Shown: positions 32,353 through 44,793, counted from the first letter of the stretch. The stretch is 64,000 bases of DNA from Brasenia schreberi (GCA_036023115.1 JAYKKT010000090.1:33340001-33404000); one strand, 5' to 3'. Notes: generated by a model from the letters alone, not told the origin. Program-made: numbers and translations.

Positions 32353-32757
32353 TTGCCCTAAAAGAATTTAATTTATATATATATCACTATTATTGTGTTG
32401 TATTCAACCAATTTCTTTTTTCGGAATTTTGTAATCGAACAAATTCTATCAATATGAGTAGTACGCTCCTTAGTTTTTTCTTTCTTATGTTTATATCTTT
32501 CTGAAACATGAAATTCGTATAAAATCGAGCAGAAATTGCTGAAAAGCAGAAAATGGATCCCTGGGATCCAATGCGACTCGCCCAAATGAACGAGGTAGGC
32601 TCTAATGAAACGATAATACTTTGAAATCGAGAGAAGGCTCTTCCACGTTGATGTTTGCATATAAGAAAGGTAGACATCCACTTTATGCAGGAATCAAGGC
32701 AAATTTTTATACTTGGATCCAAATTCCTTGTCCTTCAACAATTCTAGATCCATTAAA

Positions 32758-32902
32758 TTATAACACAGCCTTTTTTTATACTAGATGGAGTCGGTTGTAT
32801 AATTCTTTGTTTCAAGAAGGTTTGATCTTGTCCCATATTTCAATTCATCCTCTTCTAACATATTCATCATCTAGTTTCTTACACATTCTTATTGAATCTT
32901 TC
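32758..32902 (-). mobile_element. RTE 3'-end fragment with TSD
   Basis: Minus-strand RTE tail (ACTAGATGGAGTCGG, AATTCTTTGTTTC on the plus strand). A roughly 24-bp direct repeat containing CTTCAACAATTCT and GATCCATTAAA flanks it at 32732-32757 and 32903-32926, one base apart in sequence. It is a second, later copy beside the fragment at 32927. Confidence 0.65.
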
Positions 32903-32926
32903 CTTCAACAATTCTTGATCCATTAA

Positions 32927-33242
32927 AACGACAACAATAAGCTTTGTCTCACACTAGATGGAATTGGTTGTATGAATTCTTTGTTTCAATAAGGTTTGTC
33001 CCATATTTTGATAATGTTCAATAACACCCATTTTTTTTTATCCTCTTCTAACATATTCATTGTCTAGCTTTTCACACATTCGTATTCTTATTGAATCTTT
33101 CTTTGGTTGTCTTTCAACATTATCAAACCATCATAAATAATTTTTTCATGTCTTATAATCTATTAGTGCCACTCTGAATTTGTCTTTAATAACCTCATTA
33201 AGATCATTTGATTTATAACCATACATCCATCTCAGCATCTAA
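32927..33242 (-). mobile_element. RTE 3'-end fragment, older
   Basis: Minus strand RTE C-terminal domain and tail: ACACTAGATGGAATTGG, GAATTCTTTGTTTCAA, then TCTTTCTTTGGTTGTC and ACATCCATCTCAGCATCT. Strongly mutated, truncated at 33242. Confidence 0.6.
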
Positions 33243-33596
33243 AAAAACTCACTACTTCGATTCGAAGAATCAATCGTGAAACGAAGTTACCCTAATTCTC
33301 AAGGATCTACTGAAGCTAGCATGGCAAAATTGAATTCTTTGCTATCTTCAGCTGATCGACCGTTAGCATTTGAATTGGATTTGGAGAGTGAATTCAGATC
33401 AAATTCAAACGTGCCTTGCAAGTTTTACGGGAGAATTCACATGTACCCCATAAATATCACGGCCTCAAAAAGGTTACGCAAAGTTTTCTCTATGCAGATT
33501 TCTTCTAGAAACTGTAAGAGGAAAATGAAAGTCACCAAACTTACCAATGACTGACGCTTGAGTTTTTGTGTGAGGTACAACAATGTGAGAGAACTG

Positions 33597-33960
33597 CTTG
33601 AGATTTTGTGTAAAGCTAATGAGTTCAATTTCTGTGACAGACCTCTCTAATGTCGACGTTTTAATCTCAAACCGGGGCTTGTAAAACCATAATTTCTTGT
33701 CTTGAGATTTTGTGTAAAGCTCCTGAGTTCAATTTCTGTGACAGACCTCTCTAATGTCGACGTTTTAATCTCAAACTGGGGCTTGTAAAACCATAATTTC
33801 TTGTTAGTAACAGGTTCTGTGTGAGGCAGGACAACAACGTGAAAGAGAAGTGCTTGAGATTTTGTGTAAAGCTCCTGAGTTCAATTTCTGTGACAGACCT
33901 CTCTAAAGTCGACGTTTTGTAAAACCATAATTTCTTAGTAACTGGTTCTGCATTCGATGC
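33597..33960 (+). repeat. Three-copy tandem repeat, about 105-150 bp unit
   Basis: Copies begin at 33597, 33701 and 33853 with CTTGAGATTTTGTGTAAAGC and share TCAATTTCTGTGACAGACC, TAATGTCGACGTTTT and GTAAAACCATAATTTC. Copy 3 has lost part of the middle. Copies 1 and 2 are nearly identical, so the array is recent relative to surrounding repeats. A diverged relative lies at 26041-26300. Confidence 0.85.
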
Positions 33961-34732
33961 ACAACATAACTTAAAACTGTGAACACTGCGTAAAACCACG
34001 AATCAAGCATGCTCATAGCCAACTAAATAATAATATTCATTTTCCCACTCCTGGGTTATATTCAAGTTCGTCCCAATTTTTTCCATTTTTCAAATTCGTT
34101 TTTTTTTCAGTTTACCTTTTATCTCTGTAAACTTTAAATTTAACAAATCATGATGCCTCCTCACACTGAGTAAGTTTGGTGTATTTTACTCGGTCGTGTG
34201 CCACATTCTTCGAAAAGAACCTGGGTTGTAAAACAGACTGAGCTATTCCTAAGACAATATTGTTCATCAAGCTGGACTTTGAGCTTGCTACTTAGAAAGA
34301 GTATAGGTTTTGAGTGATTTTCTTCGCAAAATTAAAATAATCATTTAAATAGAAAATACTTATTTTCGTAGAATTCTATTTAAAATAAAAAAAATTCCCT
34401 CTCATTCAAGAGATGTGTATCCATTTAAAATCCGTACCATGTTCTTCTGAACTACATACATCTAAATGCTTTCGGACGCTACTAATAAGTCCACGAGCCA
34501 ATTCATGTGAGCATAGCCTGCTTGCGTCCATCTCATCAAATGATATAAGACGACCGACGACCGAGTTTGCCAGAAACTTAGGTGAAGAAAACAACAAGCA
34601 ACTTATCTTGTTTTACAGACTGTAATGGAATTTTTCTTGAAAGTTGGTTGCTTAATTATCGTCAAACTTTGAAATTTTGCCACAACTAAAGTTAAACTAG
34701 AAAGGTTCTCACTTACTGTAGTAAAAATTATC

Positions 34733-35045
34733 GGCCTTTTCCCATATTAGATGGAGTACATGAATTCTTTTCTTTCCATGCAGCTCAATCTTGTGTCATG
34801 TTAACAATTCACTCAATAAAAGGTAGACCATTCTATTATTTTCTTCCAATATTTTTGCAATCCTTTTCTTCTTTTAATATTTTTATTATTTATTTTCTCA
34901 ATTGAGAACTTTCTTTTGTCATATTTTCACATGTTTAAACTATTTTAAATGATTTTTTTCATTTTACCGTCTATTGAATAACCTCATTAAGAATACAGTC
35001 TTCCTTATATGATCACACATCCATATTATTTAATAAAAAAGTTTT
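34733..35045 (-). mobile_element. RTE 3'-end fragment
   Basis: CCTTTTCCCATATTAGATGG, ACATGAATTC and then C-terminal domain remnants (TTCACATGTTTAAACTATTTT, TAACCTCATTAAGAATACAG) on the plus strand, i.e. a minus-strand RTE end. Degenerate. Confidence 0.65.
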
Positions 35046-36229
35046 AACGCTAACTTAATATGACCAACTTGACGACCATCCAAGGAACACATAACGTTGT
35101 GGCTTTCATTTATTAGATTAGGTGCACTCTTGAACTTCCTTAACAACCCAAGAAGACTTCATTGAAATCCCTGGGTCCGACCCCCCCCGATTGAGAGGAA
35201 TCACAAGGTTGCTCTCTGCTGGTCACCTGTCGCATCGGTATCTGCTCCAGAAATGTGAAGAAAAGCTTTAGAGTGAAGCGTATAGAGCATGGTTTACAGT
35301 GAGACATGTATGGTGGGGATTCCTTTTATGAAGCAGAAAGCCTCAAATAATAATCCATAGTTTTAAATCATGAGTTTATTTTAGATTGCTTGATAAAACA
35401 TCATATAATTAAACATTTTTCAAAGCATGTACCCAAGTACCAGTACTGAGTAAGTACCCTGTATGGGTACTCTGCCATAAATGAAATACCCATGCATCAT
35501 AGGCCTTCCCATTGTATACACTCATTCCATCCGAAAGCAATACATGAGCATGAACAAGCAGGTGCCAAAGGTGGGTAAGATCCCATCACTCATACATATA
35601 TATGTATATAAATTTGGAATATTCTTAGTATCAGATTCAAGTATACGACCTGAAGTAGAGGCTTTTCCATCCATTCTGAAAGTGGACTAGGTCTAAGGGA
35701 AGTCCAGCAGCATCCGGCCCGAACGGGGAGCCTTCTCCAGTTTTGTATCTGCCATGCTACCCACTATGAGCCTTGTCAACTTCGGTCGTTTCTTCTCCTT
35801 CGTGAAAACCAATCTCTCCTATTTCGTGCATAGTCTATCTTCTCTTGGACAGGTCTGTTAGACTACAGCTGGTTAAATTATCCTATAATAAAACTAGTCT
35901 TTTAATTATATATTTAAAAGCCTTCTCAAGTTTGAGAATCGTGGATCGGATCATTCCACTACATGTCAATGAGAGTCGTTTGGGCTTCAATGATCAATAG
36001 CTCACTAACTTCGTAATTTTGAATCCATAAGGAATCATATATGCTTATTGTTATACCATGTAGAACAAATATGCCTGTCAAACAGTCAAGACTACTATCT
36101 CTCTTATATGTGTGCCTATGTGTGTGAGACAGTTGAAATGGACAGAAAAAGTTCGTGCAAGCATGCAAGAACAGGCTGCTTTCAGTTGGCTTTGAAATGT
36201 TTAATTCACAAAATATATATACATAGATT
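35046..36229. other. Sequence without recognised genes
   Basis: No supported gene, RNA or defined repeat. Short open frames (35481-35690, 36048-36269) have no recognisable family. Confidence 0.4.
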
Positions 36230-36282
36230 ATCTCTACGTGTTCAAACCATCTTAAACGGTTTTTTCTGATTTTTGTCATCTT
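36230..36282 (-). mobile_element. Tiny RTE C-terminal fragment
   Basis: The minus strand carries the RLRWFGH-type motif as [10 protein letters not shown] (codons around 36240-36270). It has no tail or TSD. Confidence 0.45.
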
Positions 36283-36285
36283 GAA

Positions 36286-36605
36286 ATTGATGGTTCTTCA
36301 AAAGACTCACAAAGCCGGCAAAAGAGAGGAACAGAACATGCGAAGCAATAAGTGAGCAAAACAAATAAGGATATCCCCATGTTCTTGCAACCAACAAAGA
36401 AGGGATCACTAAAAAATAAAAGAACCACCAACTTGCTTGATGGTGCCAACGCTAAATTCACATGAACAATAACAGGCATCACAACAAGCAAATCCATCCA
36501 TGTAAATACTTCTTAATTTATAGTATCTCACAATTTCCAGCTTCTTAAAAAATAAAACCAAAAGATGAAGATGGCATGAGAACAAGGAAAGGCCTAGGGT
36601 AGTTT
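36286..36605 (+). repeat. 320-bp unknown repeat, copy 1
   Basis: Diverged copy of 37448-37780. Shared landmarks include AAAAGAACCACCAACTTGC, ATGTTCTTGCAACCAAC versus ATCTTCTTGCAACAAAC, and GATGGCATGAGAACA. No TIR, LTR or coding capacity recognised. Confidence 0.6.
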
Positions 36606-36611
36606 AGTGAC

Positions 36612-36975
36612 AAAAAAATAAGACTTTTCCTACACTAGATGGGATGGGCTACATAGATTCTTTGTTTTTCACATAACTTGATCATGTGTCATCGTAATAG
36701 TTAATTGAATATAAGCTAAATCATTCTTTATGGGTGTTTTTCAACATGTTTGTATGCTTCTTCTTCTTTTTAACATTTTCACAATCTTGTTTCTCAAACC
36801 TTATTACTAAAACTTCCTTTTGTTGCCTTTCTATATTTTTTAAACATATAAGGTCTAGTTGTTAGTCTATAATATTTACCTTTTAACATTAATAGTATCT
36901 TATTTTCACATTATGATGCACCTTATCATTTTAACCAACCTACATTCATTCGATGCATAACATTTCCATTAATTT
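36612..36975 (-). mobile_element. RTE 3'-end fragment
   Basis: GACTTTTCCTACACTAGATG and ACATAGATTCTTTGTTTTTC mark the tail. The C-terminal domain follows to about 36975 (CATTCGATGCATAACATTTCC). Degenerate, minus strand; it lies between the two copies of the unknown repeat. Confidence 0.65.
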
Positions 36976-36989
36976 TCTCATGCGACAAA

Positions 36990-37330
36990 AAATATCATTA
37001 AGGGAATTCATGTCACCCATTCATTATGAACACACAATGCACCCGCTTGTGCTCGCACATCCGCATATGTTCACCACCATGATATATGCTCACAACTATG
37101 CGCATGCATGCATTTGGAATGTGCATAAAGGGTTTGCATGTGCATACATGGGAATGTATGTGTGCTGAAATGCGCTTCTTTGCATGCACATATGCGCCAA
37201 GTGTGTGCTATTATGCCTCGTGTTCATGTGTGGGGTTCTCTAAGTATGCATGGATTGTGGTTTATTAAAACTTCACTTGCATTAGCTTGGGTATGTGTGC
37301 ACACACTGAACAACAATTACATAAGGTCAT
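36990..37330. repeat. CATGCA/GTGTGC-rich alternating sequence
   Basis: Dense purine-pyrimidine alternation such as CATGCATGCATTTGG, TGCATGCACATATGCG and GTGTGTGC. Open frames here arise from the low complexity and are Cys/His/Met-rich; not a gene. Confidence 0.5.
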
Positions 37331-37447
37331 AGGTAATGATAGAAATACATGCATACATATACTTCAAGTGCTTAGACCACATCCGCCCACACACCTCCAC
37401 AAATTTAAATAGATTCCATAGAACAAAAGTGCTAGTACTTCAAAATT

Positions 37448-37780
37448 TTCTTTTACATAAATAACTAGCACGCAAAGCACTCGTACCACCTAAAAATTCT
37501 GTACAAACAAATGTTTAGTGAGCAAGAGACAAATCAAGATTACTCCATCTTCTTGCAACAAACATAGTAAGGGTTCTCCCAAAAAACAAAAGAACCACCA
37601 ACTTGCATCTTCGTGCTATGGATCAACTCACCATGAACAAATAACAATCAAGACAAAAGCATAACCATCTAGATAAGTGATCTATAGCATTTCATGATCT
37701 CCCGCTTTGCGAGAAATATAACCCAAGGATGGAGATGGCATAAGAACACAGAAAACCCTAGAGACAATTTTAACCTGAGA
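37448..37780 (+). repeat. 320-bp unknown repeat, copy 2
   Basis: See copy 1 landmarks: AAAAGAACCACCAACTTGC (about 37590) and GATGGCATAAGAACACAG (37732-37749). Same orientation as copy 1, about 1.1 kb away. Confidence 0.6.
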
Positions 37781-37951
37781 GAAAGAAAAGAACCATTAAG
37801 AGGTGAATGCAAACAACTGATCCACGATGAACATAATGTATATGCATGCATGAGAACTACATATCTTGCATTTAATTCAGATACTCAAACAAATGCACCC
37901 CCTTATACTTATCTTGCAACTCGGTAGAAAGAAAGAAAGATAGGAAGCGAT

Positions 37952-38213
37952 TGTTGTAAAATAATCTTTATTGAAGATGAATCAACAGAGTAGAATGGAT
38001 CCAGTTACTTCAAGCAGTTGGCCAGCATCTGCCTCACCTTACACTCATGACGGCTGGCTTAACACAGCTGATGGTTTCTTCTTTCTCTTAATTAGGTTTT
38101 CTTAAACAAGGATTATATTGCGTTGTTCTAAAGAAAGACAAAATTACCCTTACACATTAGTAGTAATCACACCAAATATATCAAAGACCCGAGACCCAAT
38201 ATACTCTTCAACA
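37952..38213 (-). repeat. Copia O 3' LTR
   Basis: 262 bp, TGTTG...CAACA ends, next to the polypurine tract (CTCCCCCTTAAGTTGGG on the plus strand, 38214-38230). Confidence 0.75.
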
Positions 38214-39225
38214 CTCCCCCTTAAGTTGGGAGAAAGATATTTATAATTCCCAACTTACTAAGGATATTCATGAGATTTGATCTATCGAATATCGATAGCC
38301 TTTGTAAGAAAATCAGCACATTGTTCTTTTAATGAAATGTAGACGAGTTGAAACTCCTTAGTTTCGATTTTCTCACATATGAAATGACAATCTATCTCTG
38401 CGTGTTTAGTCCTCTCAGGACTTACATTGGATTGGAGGAGATATGCACTATGCAAGTTTGGTTATCTGCTAAATGAAACGCCACTATGGCATAACATCTG
38501 CATAAAATGAAGCTCCTTAAGTAGTTGTTTTAACTAAATGATTTCACAAGTGGTAAGCAAGCGAATTGCTCCCCTCATATCTCTGCTTCAGCACTTGATC
38601 TCGCGACCACATTTTGTTTCTTACTCTTCCACGACATCATTTACCTCTCGATGAATACAAAATACCCAAAAGTGGATCTTCTATCAATAGAGAGCCCGCC
38701 AATCAACATCTGAAAATACTTCAATGTTGAGATGTCTTCTGTTAACATAAAATATTTCATGATTTGGGGAGCATTTAAGATATTTGAGAATGTTGTATAC
38801 AACTTGCATATGATTATTAGAAGGAGCATGCATAAATCTACTTACCATTCCTACTACATAAGCTATATTTGGAGGAGTAATAGTAAGTTAGATTAGCTTA
38901 CCTACTAATCTTCAATACACACCCATATCCTTATAATTTTCAGCATCTCCAAGACAATTTTAGATTCAGATTCATGGTAGTTTCACTGTCCTTGCAATCC
39001 ATTATTTTCGTACCCTTAAGCAAGTTCATAGTGAACTTTCTTTGTGTTAAAAATATACTTTTGTTTGAATAGAGCACCTCTATTCCTATAAAGTAGTATA
39101 GTCTACCCAAGCCCTTAAGTCAACCAGTTGATGTAATTTTGCTTTCAATAGAATAATTTCCACTATATCATTAACATAAACTATTAGTAGAGATATCTCC
39201 TTGCCCCTTTTGATAAACAATTTAT

Positions 39226-40841
39226 GAATGATATAAGAAATAGATGAAAAAACTATTTTTATAAGTTTTTTAATGAAAATAAAGATGTTAGTATTAGCTT
39301 AGGAGAGTTAGCTAAATTAGAAAAATATTTAAACCACAAATTCTACCGACGTATTCAAAAGAATGAAGTTAAAGAGGCTCTTAAACATATGAAGGATGGT
39401 AAATCGGTAGGACCAGATAATATTCCTATAGAAATTTGAAAAATACTAGGAGAAATAGGAATCACTTGGCTCATAAGACTATTTAATGAAATATGGAAAA
39501 ACCAAAAAATGCCCGATGAATGGAGAGCAAGTACACTTATACCCATATATAAGAACAAGGGAGACATTCAAAATTGTGCGAATTATCGAGGTATCAAGTT
39601 AATGAGCCATACTATGAAATTGTGGGAAAGAATTATCGAACGTAGGTTAAGACAAGTATCAAGTACAACAGAGAACCAATTTGGATTCATGATAGGCATA
39701 TCTACTGTTGAAGCGATTCACCTTTTGAGACGTCTTATGGAACATTTTAGAGCAAAAAAGAAAGACCTTCACATGATATTTATTGATCTAGAAAAAGCTT
39801 ATGATAGGGTACCGAGGGAGGTTCTTTGGAGAACTTTGGAAAAAAGAGGTATCCCATTGACATATATTAACCTTATAAGAGACATGTATGATGGTGCAAA
39901 AACATGTGTGAGGACTCATGAAGGAACGACAGACTTCTTTGAAGTTAATATTGGGTTACATCAAGGATCAACTTTAAGTCCATACTTATTTATAATGGTG
40001 ATGGATGAGTTAACAAAACATATTCAAGATGAAGTACCTTGGTGTATGTTATTTGCATATGACATTGTATTAGTGGAGGAGAAAAAGTTAATAGAAAATT
40101 GGAACTATGGAGAGAAACATTAGAAAGCAAAGGCCTCCGACTTAGTAGAACAAATACATAATATATGGAATGTAAATTTGATCATTTGGTTACCTCAGAG
40201 GACATAGAAATTAAAATTGGCAAACATTCTATTCCCCAAAAGAAAAGTTTTAAATACCTAGGGTCAAATTTTCAGAGTGATGGAAGAATTGATGGAGATG
40301 TTACGCATAGAATTAATGTTGGTTGGTTAAAATGGAGAGGAGCATCTGGTATTCTTTGTGATAAGAAGATACAATTAAAGTTAAAGGTAAATATTATAGA
40401 GCAACAATTAGGACTGCCATGTTTTATGGTTATGAGTGTTGGGCAGTTAATCATCAACACGTACAAAAGATGTCTGTGACAGAAATGAAGATGTTGAGAT
40501 GGATGAGTGGTCATACAAGAAAAGACCATATATATAATGAGGTTATTAGAAACAAATTAGGAGTGACACCAATAGAGGATAAAATGAGAGAATATCGTTT
40601 AAGATGGTTTGGACATATAGAAAGAAGATCAAAAGAAGAACCTGTAAGAAGGTATGAAAAACTAAATTTGGAAAGTATTAAAAGAGCTAGAGGACGACCA
40701 CAAAAGTGTTGGAAAGAAACAATAAAGAATGATCTAGCTTATTGTGAGTTAACTACTAACATGGCATACGATAGGGATTTGTGGAAACAAAGAATCCATG
40801 TAGCCGACCCCGTCTAGTATGGGAAAAGGCTTAGTTGTTGT
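39226..40841 (+). mobile_element. RTE LINE copy H inside Copia O
   Basis: Starts in the linker before RT (GATATAAGAAATAGATG) and ends GGGAAAAGGCTTAGTTGTTG at about 40841. Very close to copies A and C. No TSD was seen, and the flanking Copia RT lacks about 0.9 kb, so insertion went with a target deletion or a later loss. Confidence 0.82.
39241..40817 (+). pseudogene. RTE reverse transcriptase of copy H, inactive
   Basis: Motifs: [13 protein letters not shown], a Trp-to-stop before KILGE (about 39439), [45 protein letters not shown] and FAYDIVLV in place of FADD. The catalytic Asp-to-Tyr change alone kills RT. The frame breaks at 40123; C-terminal pieces are at 40165-40479 and 40419-40817 (YRLRWFGHIERR, RARGRPQKCWKET). 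Confidence 0.82.
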
Positions 40842-41819
40842 TTATTGTGGTAAGAAACAAATCTAGAAATTGGATATAAGGTATAATTTCTATTACCTTT
40901 TCGTACTACAATGGAAAGATTTCACTAACTTTCCTTTGATTGACTTGGATCTATAGCCATGAGATTCAATATTTGTGATAACTTGAGAATTGGACATTAC
41001 TACACTCCTTTCTCCTCGAGTATAGACTTGAGTTTCCTTTCTGACTGCGTCATTTCCAATATCTTTCATAACATCACGTTTTATAAAGGTGGGACTAATG
41101 GGTATGATAGGAGAAAGAACAAGAGGAACACTTGAGGACTCATCTTTTGAGGAGAAATAAGGAATAAATTTAAAGAAAGTAACATCTAAAGAGACATAAG
41201 TTTTTTTAGTAATTGGGTCATAACACTTATATCTCTTTTTTGAGAAGGAATGCCCATTAAACATACATTTGATAGTTCTAGGATCAAGTTTATATCTGAG
41301 AGGAGAGTGCATGTGCACATAGCATACACAAACAAAAACTCGAAAAGAAACATCAAACAACTTATAGGATGGTTTTATGATCTTATATGGTGACTCTCCA
41401 TTAAGAATTGAATTAGGTATTCAATTAATTAGATAAACAAAGGTAAGAACGACTTTCCCTAATAATTTTTTGGAGTGTTACATCCAATAAGTAATGTTTT
41501 GGCAACTTTTAAAATGTGTATTTTTCTTTCTGCAATGTCATTCTATTGAGGAGTATAAGAGCAGGAGGTTTGGTGTAGAATACCATGTTTTTGTAAATAA
41601 TCCCATAAATGGCCAGACGTATATTCTCCCCATTATCAAATCGAAGAATCTTTAAGGAGCAATTGAATTGATTTTCAATGAATTTATTAAAGAAGCAAAT
41701 ATTACAAAAACTTCATCTTTCAATTTCATGAGATTGATCATAGTCAACTGAGTATAGTCATCAATAAAGAAAACAAAATATTTATAACCATGCAAAGAGA
41801 CTATAGGAGAAGGACTCCA

Positions 41820-42073
41820 TGTTGATTGAATTGAATACGAGAATGATAAAACACTTTACTGTAAAAATGTAAGATGAAGTACAGATTTGGGTGCCTTCCT
41901 TCTATGGGTATCGCTTGCCTCTTTTATGTCTCTCTCCTTTCTTAACACTACTAACCCTAATCACTAACAATCTACTTAAATATAAAATATTTTAACTTGA
42001 AAGACTAAACTACCCCTACTTAGTTATTACAATAATATAACACATAATATGGTATTTTTATCATTCTTTCACA
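41820..42073 (-). repeat. Copia J 3' LTR
   Basis: 254 bp from TGTTGATTGAATTG to TTTCACA, followed by the polypurine tract CTCCCCCTCAAGTTGGG (plus-strand reading, 42074-42090). The right-hand LTR was not found. Confidence 0.68.
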
Positions 42074-43770
42074 CTCCCCCTCAAGTTGGGTGGAATATGT
42101 TTATGACTCCCAACTAGTTGCATAAAGTGTCAGTCCAGTCCACCTCTATGTGTTTTGTCCTCTAATGTTGAATTGGGTTTGTAGCTATCAATATTGCTGT
42201 TATGTTGTTTGGTACTTGAAGGTTAATAGTTTCTTGCAATTCTATAATTAATGAAGTCAGTCAAAGTCCTTCACTTGTCCCTTGTGTTACAACTTTGTAT
42301 TCAACTTTTGTACTTCATCTTGCAACCACATACTCTTTTTGCTTTTCCACGAGACTAAATTTCCATATAATTCTATATTAGTATGTCCATGTTTGGAGTA
42401 TAAAATACCATTTCAAGGTATCTTCTTCGAGTATCTTAACACCTTTAACACTATACCCATATGTTGTTGTTTAGGTGCATGCATAAATCTGCTAAGAATA
42501 CCGATCGCATATATTATATCATGCCTTTTAATGGTCTAAGTATATCAAATTTTCAACAAGTTGTTGATATCTTCTAGTATCATTTATCTTCTTACATGTA
42601 TTCATTCCCAATTTGTGATTGATATCCATGGGAATATCGCATGGTTTTGATCCTGTGATACCTGTTTCCTTCAACAAATCCATCACATATTTCCGCTACA
42701 TTAGAAAGATGCTCCTTTTTTACTTAGGACTTCAATTCCAAGTAAGTAATAAAGTGACCCTCAATCCTTCAAATCAAACAGGTTATTTAATTGGTTCTTC
42801 AACCCTTTTATCTCTTATTCGTCATCTCCTATTATAATAATATCATTCATATATATGATTAGTATATATATTCCATTTCCAAATTTAAAGAACAATGTAT
42901 GATAATTTTTGTTTCTACAATATCCGAGTCCAATAATGCCTTTATTGAACTTGTCAAACCAAGCTCATGGTGATTATTTCAATTCATATAGTGCCTTTTT
43001 TAGTATACACACTTTATCATATGCATACTGATGCTTTAATCCTTATGGTATTTCCATTTATACTTTTTCACAAAGGTCTCCTTGAAGAAAAATATTCTTA
43101 ACATCAAGTTGTCACATCTTTCATCCTTTATTAGTTCTCAACCTAATAAGAACTCGTATGGAAGTCATCTTTGCTACTGAAGCAAAGGTTTCATTATAGT
43201 TGATCCCATAGGATTGACTATATCCTTTTGCTAAAAGTCTTGCATTGTATCTATAAATTTCTCCAGATGCTTTGTACTTCAATGTATACAATGATTTACA
43301 TCCTACTACTTATCTTCCTTAGGATAGTGGTATAATCTCTCATGTTTTGTTTTTATTCAATGCATCTATTTCTTCTTTCATAACAGGTTGTCATTCTTTT
43401 GATGAATTTATATTTTCCCATGATTTTGGTATACTTACTTCATCTGAATTTACCACAAATGATTTATATTTTGCTGAAATTTCTCCATAATCAATAATGT
43501 TGCAGATTAGATACACACATTTCCTTTTTCCATAATGCAATCGGCAAATCCATCTTGTCTTGTGTGACCAAATTGAAATTTGTTTGTGACTCACTTGTGC
43601 TAGATGGGAACTTATTCCTCATCCCTCCCTTGTAAACTTAATTGATAATATGTTTTTCTTAAAACTTCACTACCACCAATTTTGACTCCACTTCTTTCTT
43701 GATTTTCTTCATCATTGTCTTCAAATAATATCGGTAGAAGTGGTTCTTCATGTTTTTGCACTTGTTCCCA
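41820..43770 (-). mobile_element. Copia J, left part (3' LTR, RNase H, RT)
   Basis: Minus-strand RNase H and RT with many stops (42090-43330), then the RT-integrase linker around 43390-43760 (ICRLHYGKRKCVYL region, and WEQVQKHEEPLLP at the edge). LTR element N interrupts it at 43771, and J continues at 61512 with the matching linker. Confidence 0.7.
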
Positions 43771-44074
43771 TTGAAGAATATGAGTTTAGAGTCATTTCTA
43801 GTACATTTGATGTTTTAGGATAGTAAATTTGATGTTTTAGGTATTATTGTAATTGTCCGAGGTCGTAAGGGTATTTTGGTAATTTTCTATACTAGGGGTA
43901 TTTTGGTCATTTTATGTTTTACAGCTCTTTATATAAGGGCTGATTGTATTAGGGTTTAAGTTGTTAAGATTAAGAAAGAGAGGGGGCGGACCTCCATTCT
44001 CTATGTTTTTCCTCTTCATCTTCTGTTTATGTTCTATACTATTAATTATCCACTACGCTACCACGTTTTAAACA
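43771..44074 (+). repeat. Element N 5' LTR
   Basis: About 304 bp, ending ACGTTTTAAACA. It aligns along its length with 61172-61511 (GATAGTAAATTTGATG, TATTATTGTAATTG, AAGTTGTTAAGATTAAG, CGCTACCACGTTTT). The first few bases (TGTTAG) seem lost at the left edge. Confidence 0.8.
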
Positions 44075-44086
44075 TGGTATCAGAGC
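44075..44086 (+). promoter_or_regulatory. Primer-binding site of element N
   Basis: TGGTATCAGAGC, the complement of the 3' end of plant initiator-Met tRNA, directly after the 5' LTR. It fixes the plus orientation of N. Confidence 0.9.
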
Positions 44087-44501
44087 TTCCGATCGCTGAA
44101 AAAAGTGGTTATAAACGTGTTTATCTCTTTGTGGTCTTGGTCGTGCTCCCTAGGGTTGTTGTCTCCGTTTGAGTTCCTCGTCGTGGAATTGGATGGTAAA
44201 ACGATGAAGCTTTAGATTTGGGCTGGAACTGGCAGCCATTGTGAGAGTCGTATTAAAGGAGATGGCTATTGAGAAGAATAATAATCTTATTGATTAAAAG
44301 ATAAAAGCAACTTACAGTATATGGCAGATTGGAGGAATGCCTCCAATCTGCCCAATACAAGAAGACTCTCGGCTCCACACTGCTGCCGCCACTTTCTATT
44401 TCATCTTACTCTAACTAAACCCTAATTAGCTATTAATACCCCGTCTAACTTAATTTCCTAATCTACCCCTAATAAGTATTAACTATATCTAAAGTGACAT
44501 A

Positions 44502-44793
44502 TGAAGATAAAATTAACTTTATTAATTAAGATAGAATGCACTTACAAAACTTGGCAGATTGGAGGCATTCCTCCAATCTGCCCAATATACATAAAAACGT
44601 CTGCACTCCTGGCCGCCAGCCACCTTAAATTATTTTTAACAAACCCTAATCACTACTACTTATACTACTCTATCTAACTTGAATTCCTAAACTACCCCTG
44701 ATTAGTACTAAGTATTACTAAAGACACATAACACAAAATGACACAAAAAAACGACTACACGCGTGAACAATTGAACGACTACATCTTCTAACA
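44502..44793 (-). repeat. Copia K 3' LTR
   Basis: 292 bp, starts TGAAGATAAAATTAAC, ends TCTTCTAACA. Confidence 0.85.

Larger units (their letters stand above)
37952..41819 (-). mobile_element. Ty1/Copia element O, 3' part, host of the LTR nest
   Basis: Minus strand: integrase (40890-41819), interrupted RT (left remnant 38900-39225), RNase H (38250-38900) and 3' LTR (37952-38213). RTE copy H lies inside RT, and Copia J begins within integrase at 41820. The portion upstream of integrase is not in the window beyond J. Confidence 0.72.
38250..41819 (-). pseudogene. Copia O pol remnant
   Basis: Integrase core: WSPSP, YFVFFIDDYTQL (catalytic Asp region), GEYTSGHLW, SYTPQ then AERK (catalytic Glu). 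The C-terminal region at 40893-41360 has KLDPRTIKCMFNGHS and KRYKCYDP. The start of the RT linker (RKGNRNYTLYPISRFVSYHN in part) is at 40845-40905. RT resumes left of RTE H only near YVNDI, so roughly 0.9 kb of RT is missing. Stops occur inside the integrase. Confidence 0.7.

Noticed and set aside
33540..34020. CRISPR-like array
   Set aside because: Repeats are over 100 bp, directly joined, few, and in a plant nucleus; a tandem repeat explains them.
37086..37332. Cys/His-rich small ORFs
   Set aside because: Produced by CATGCA/GTGTGC low-complexity sequence; several frames are open at once.
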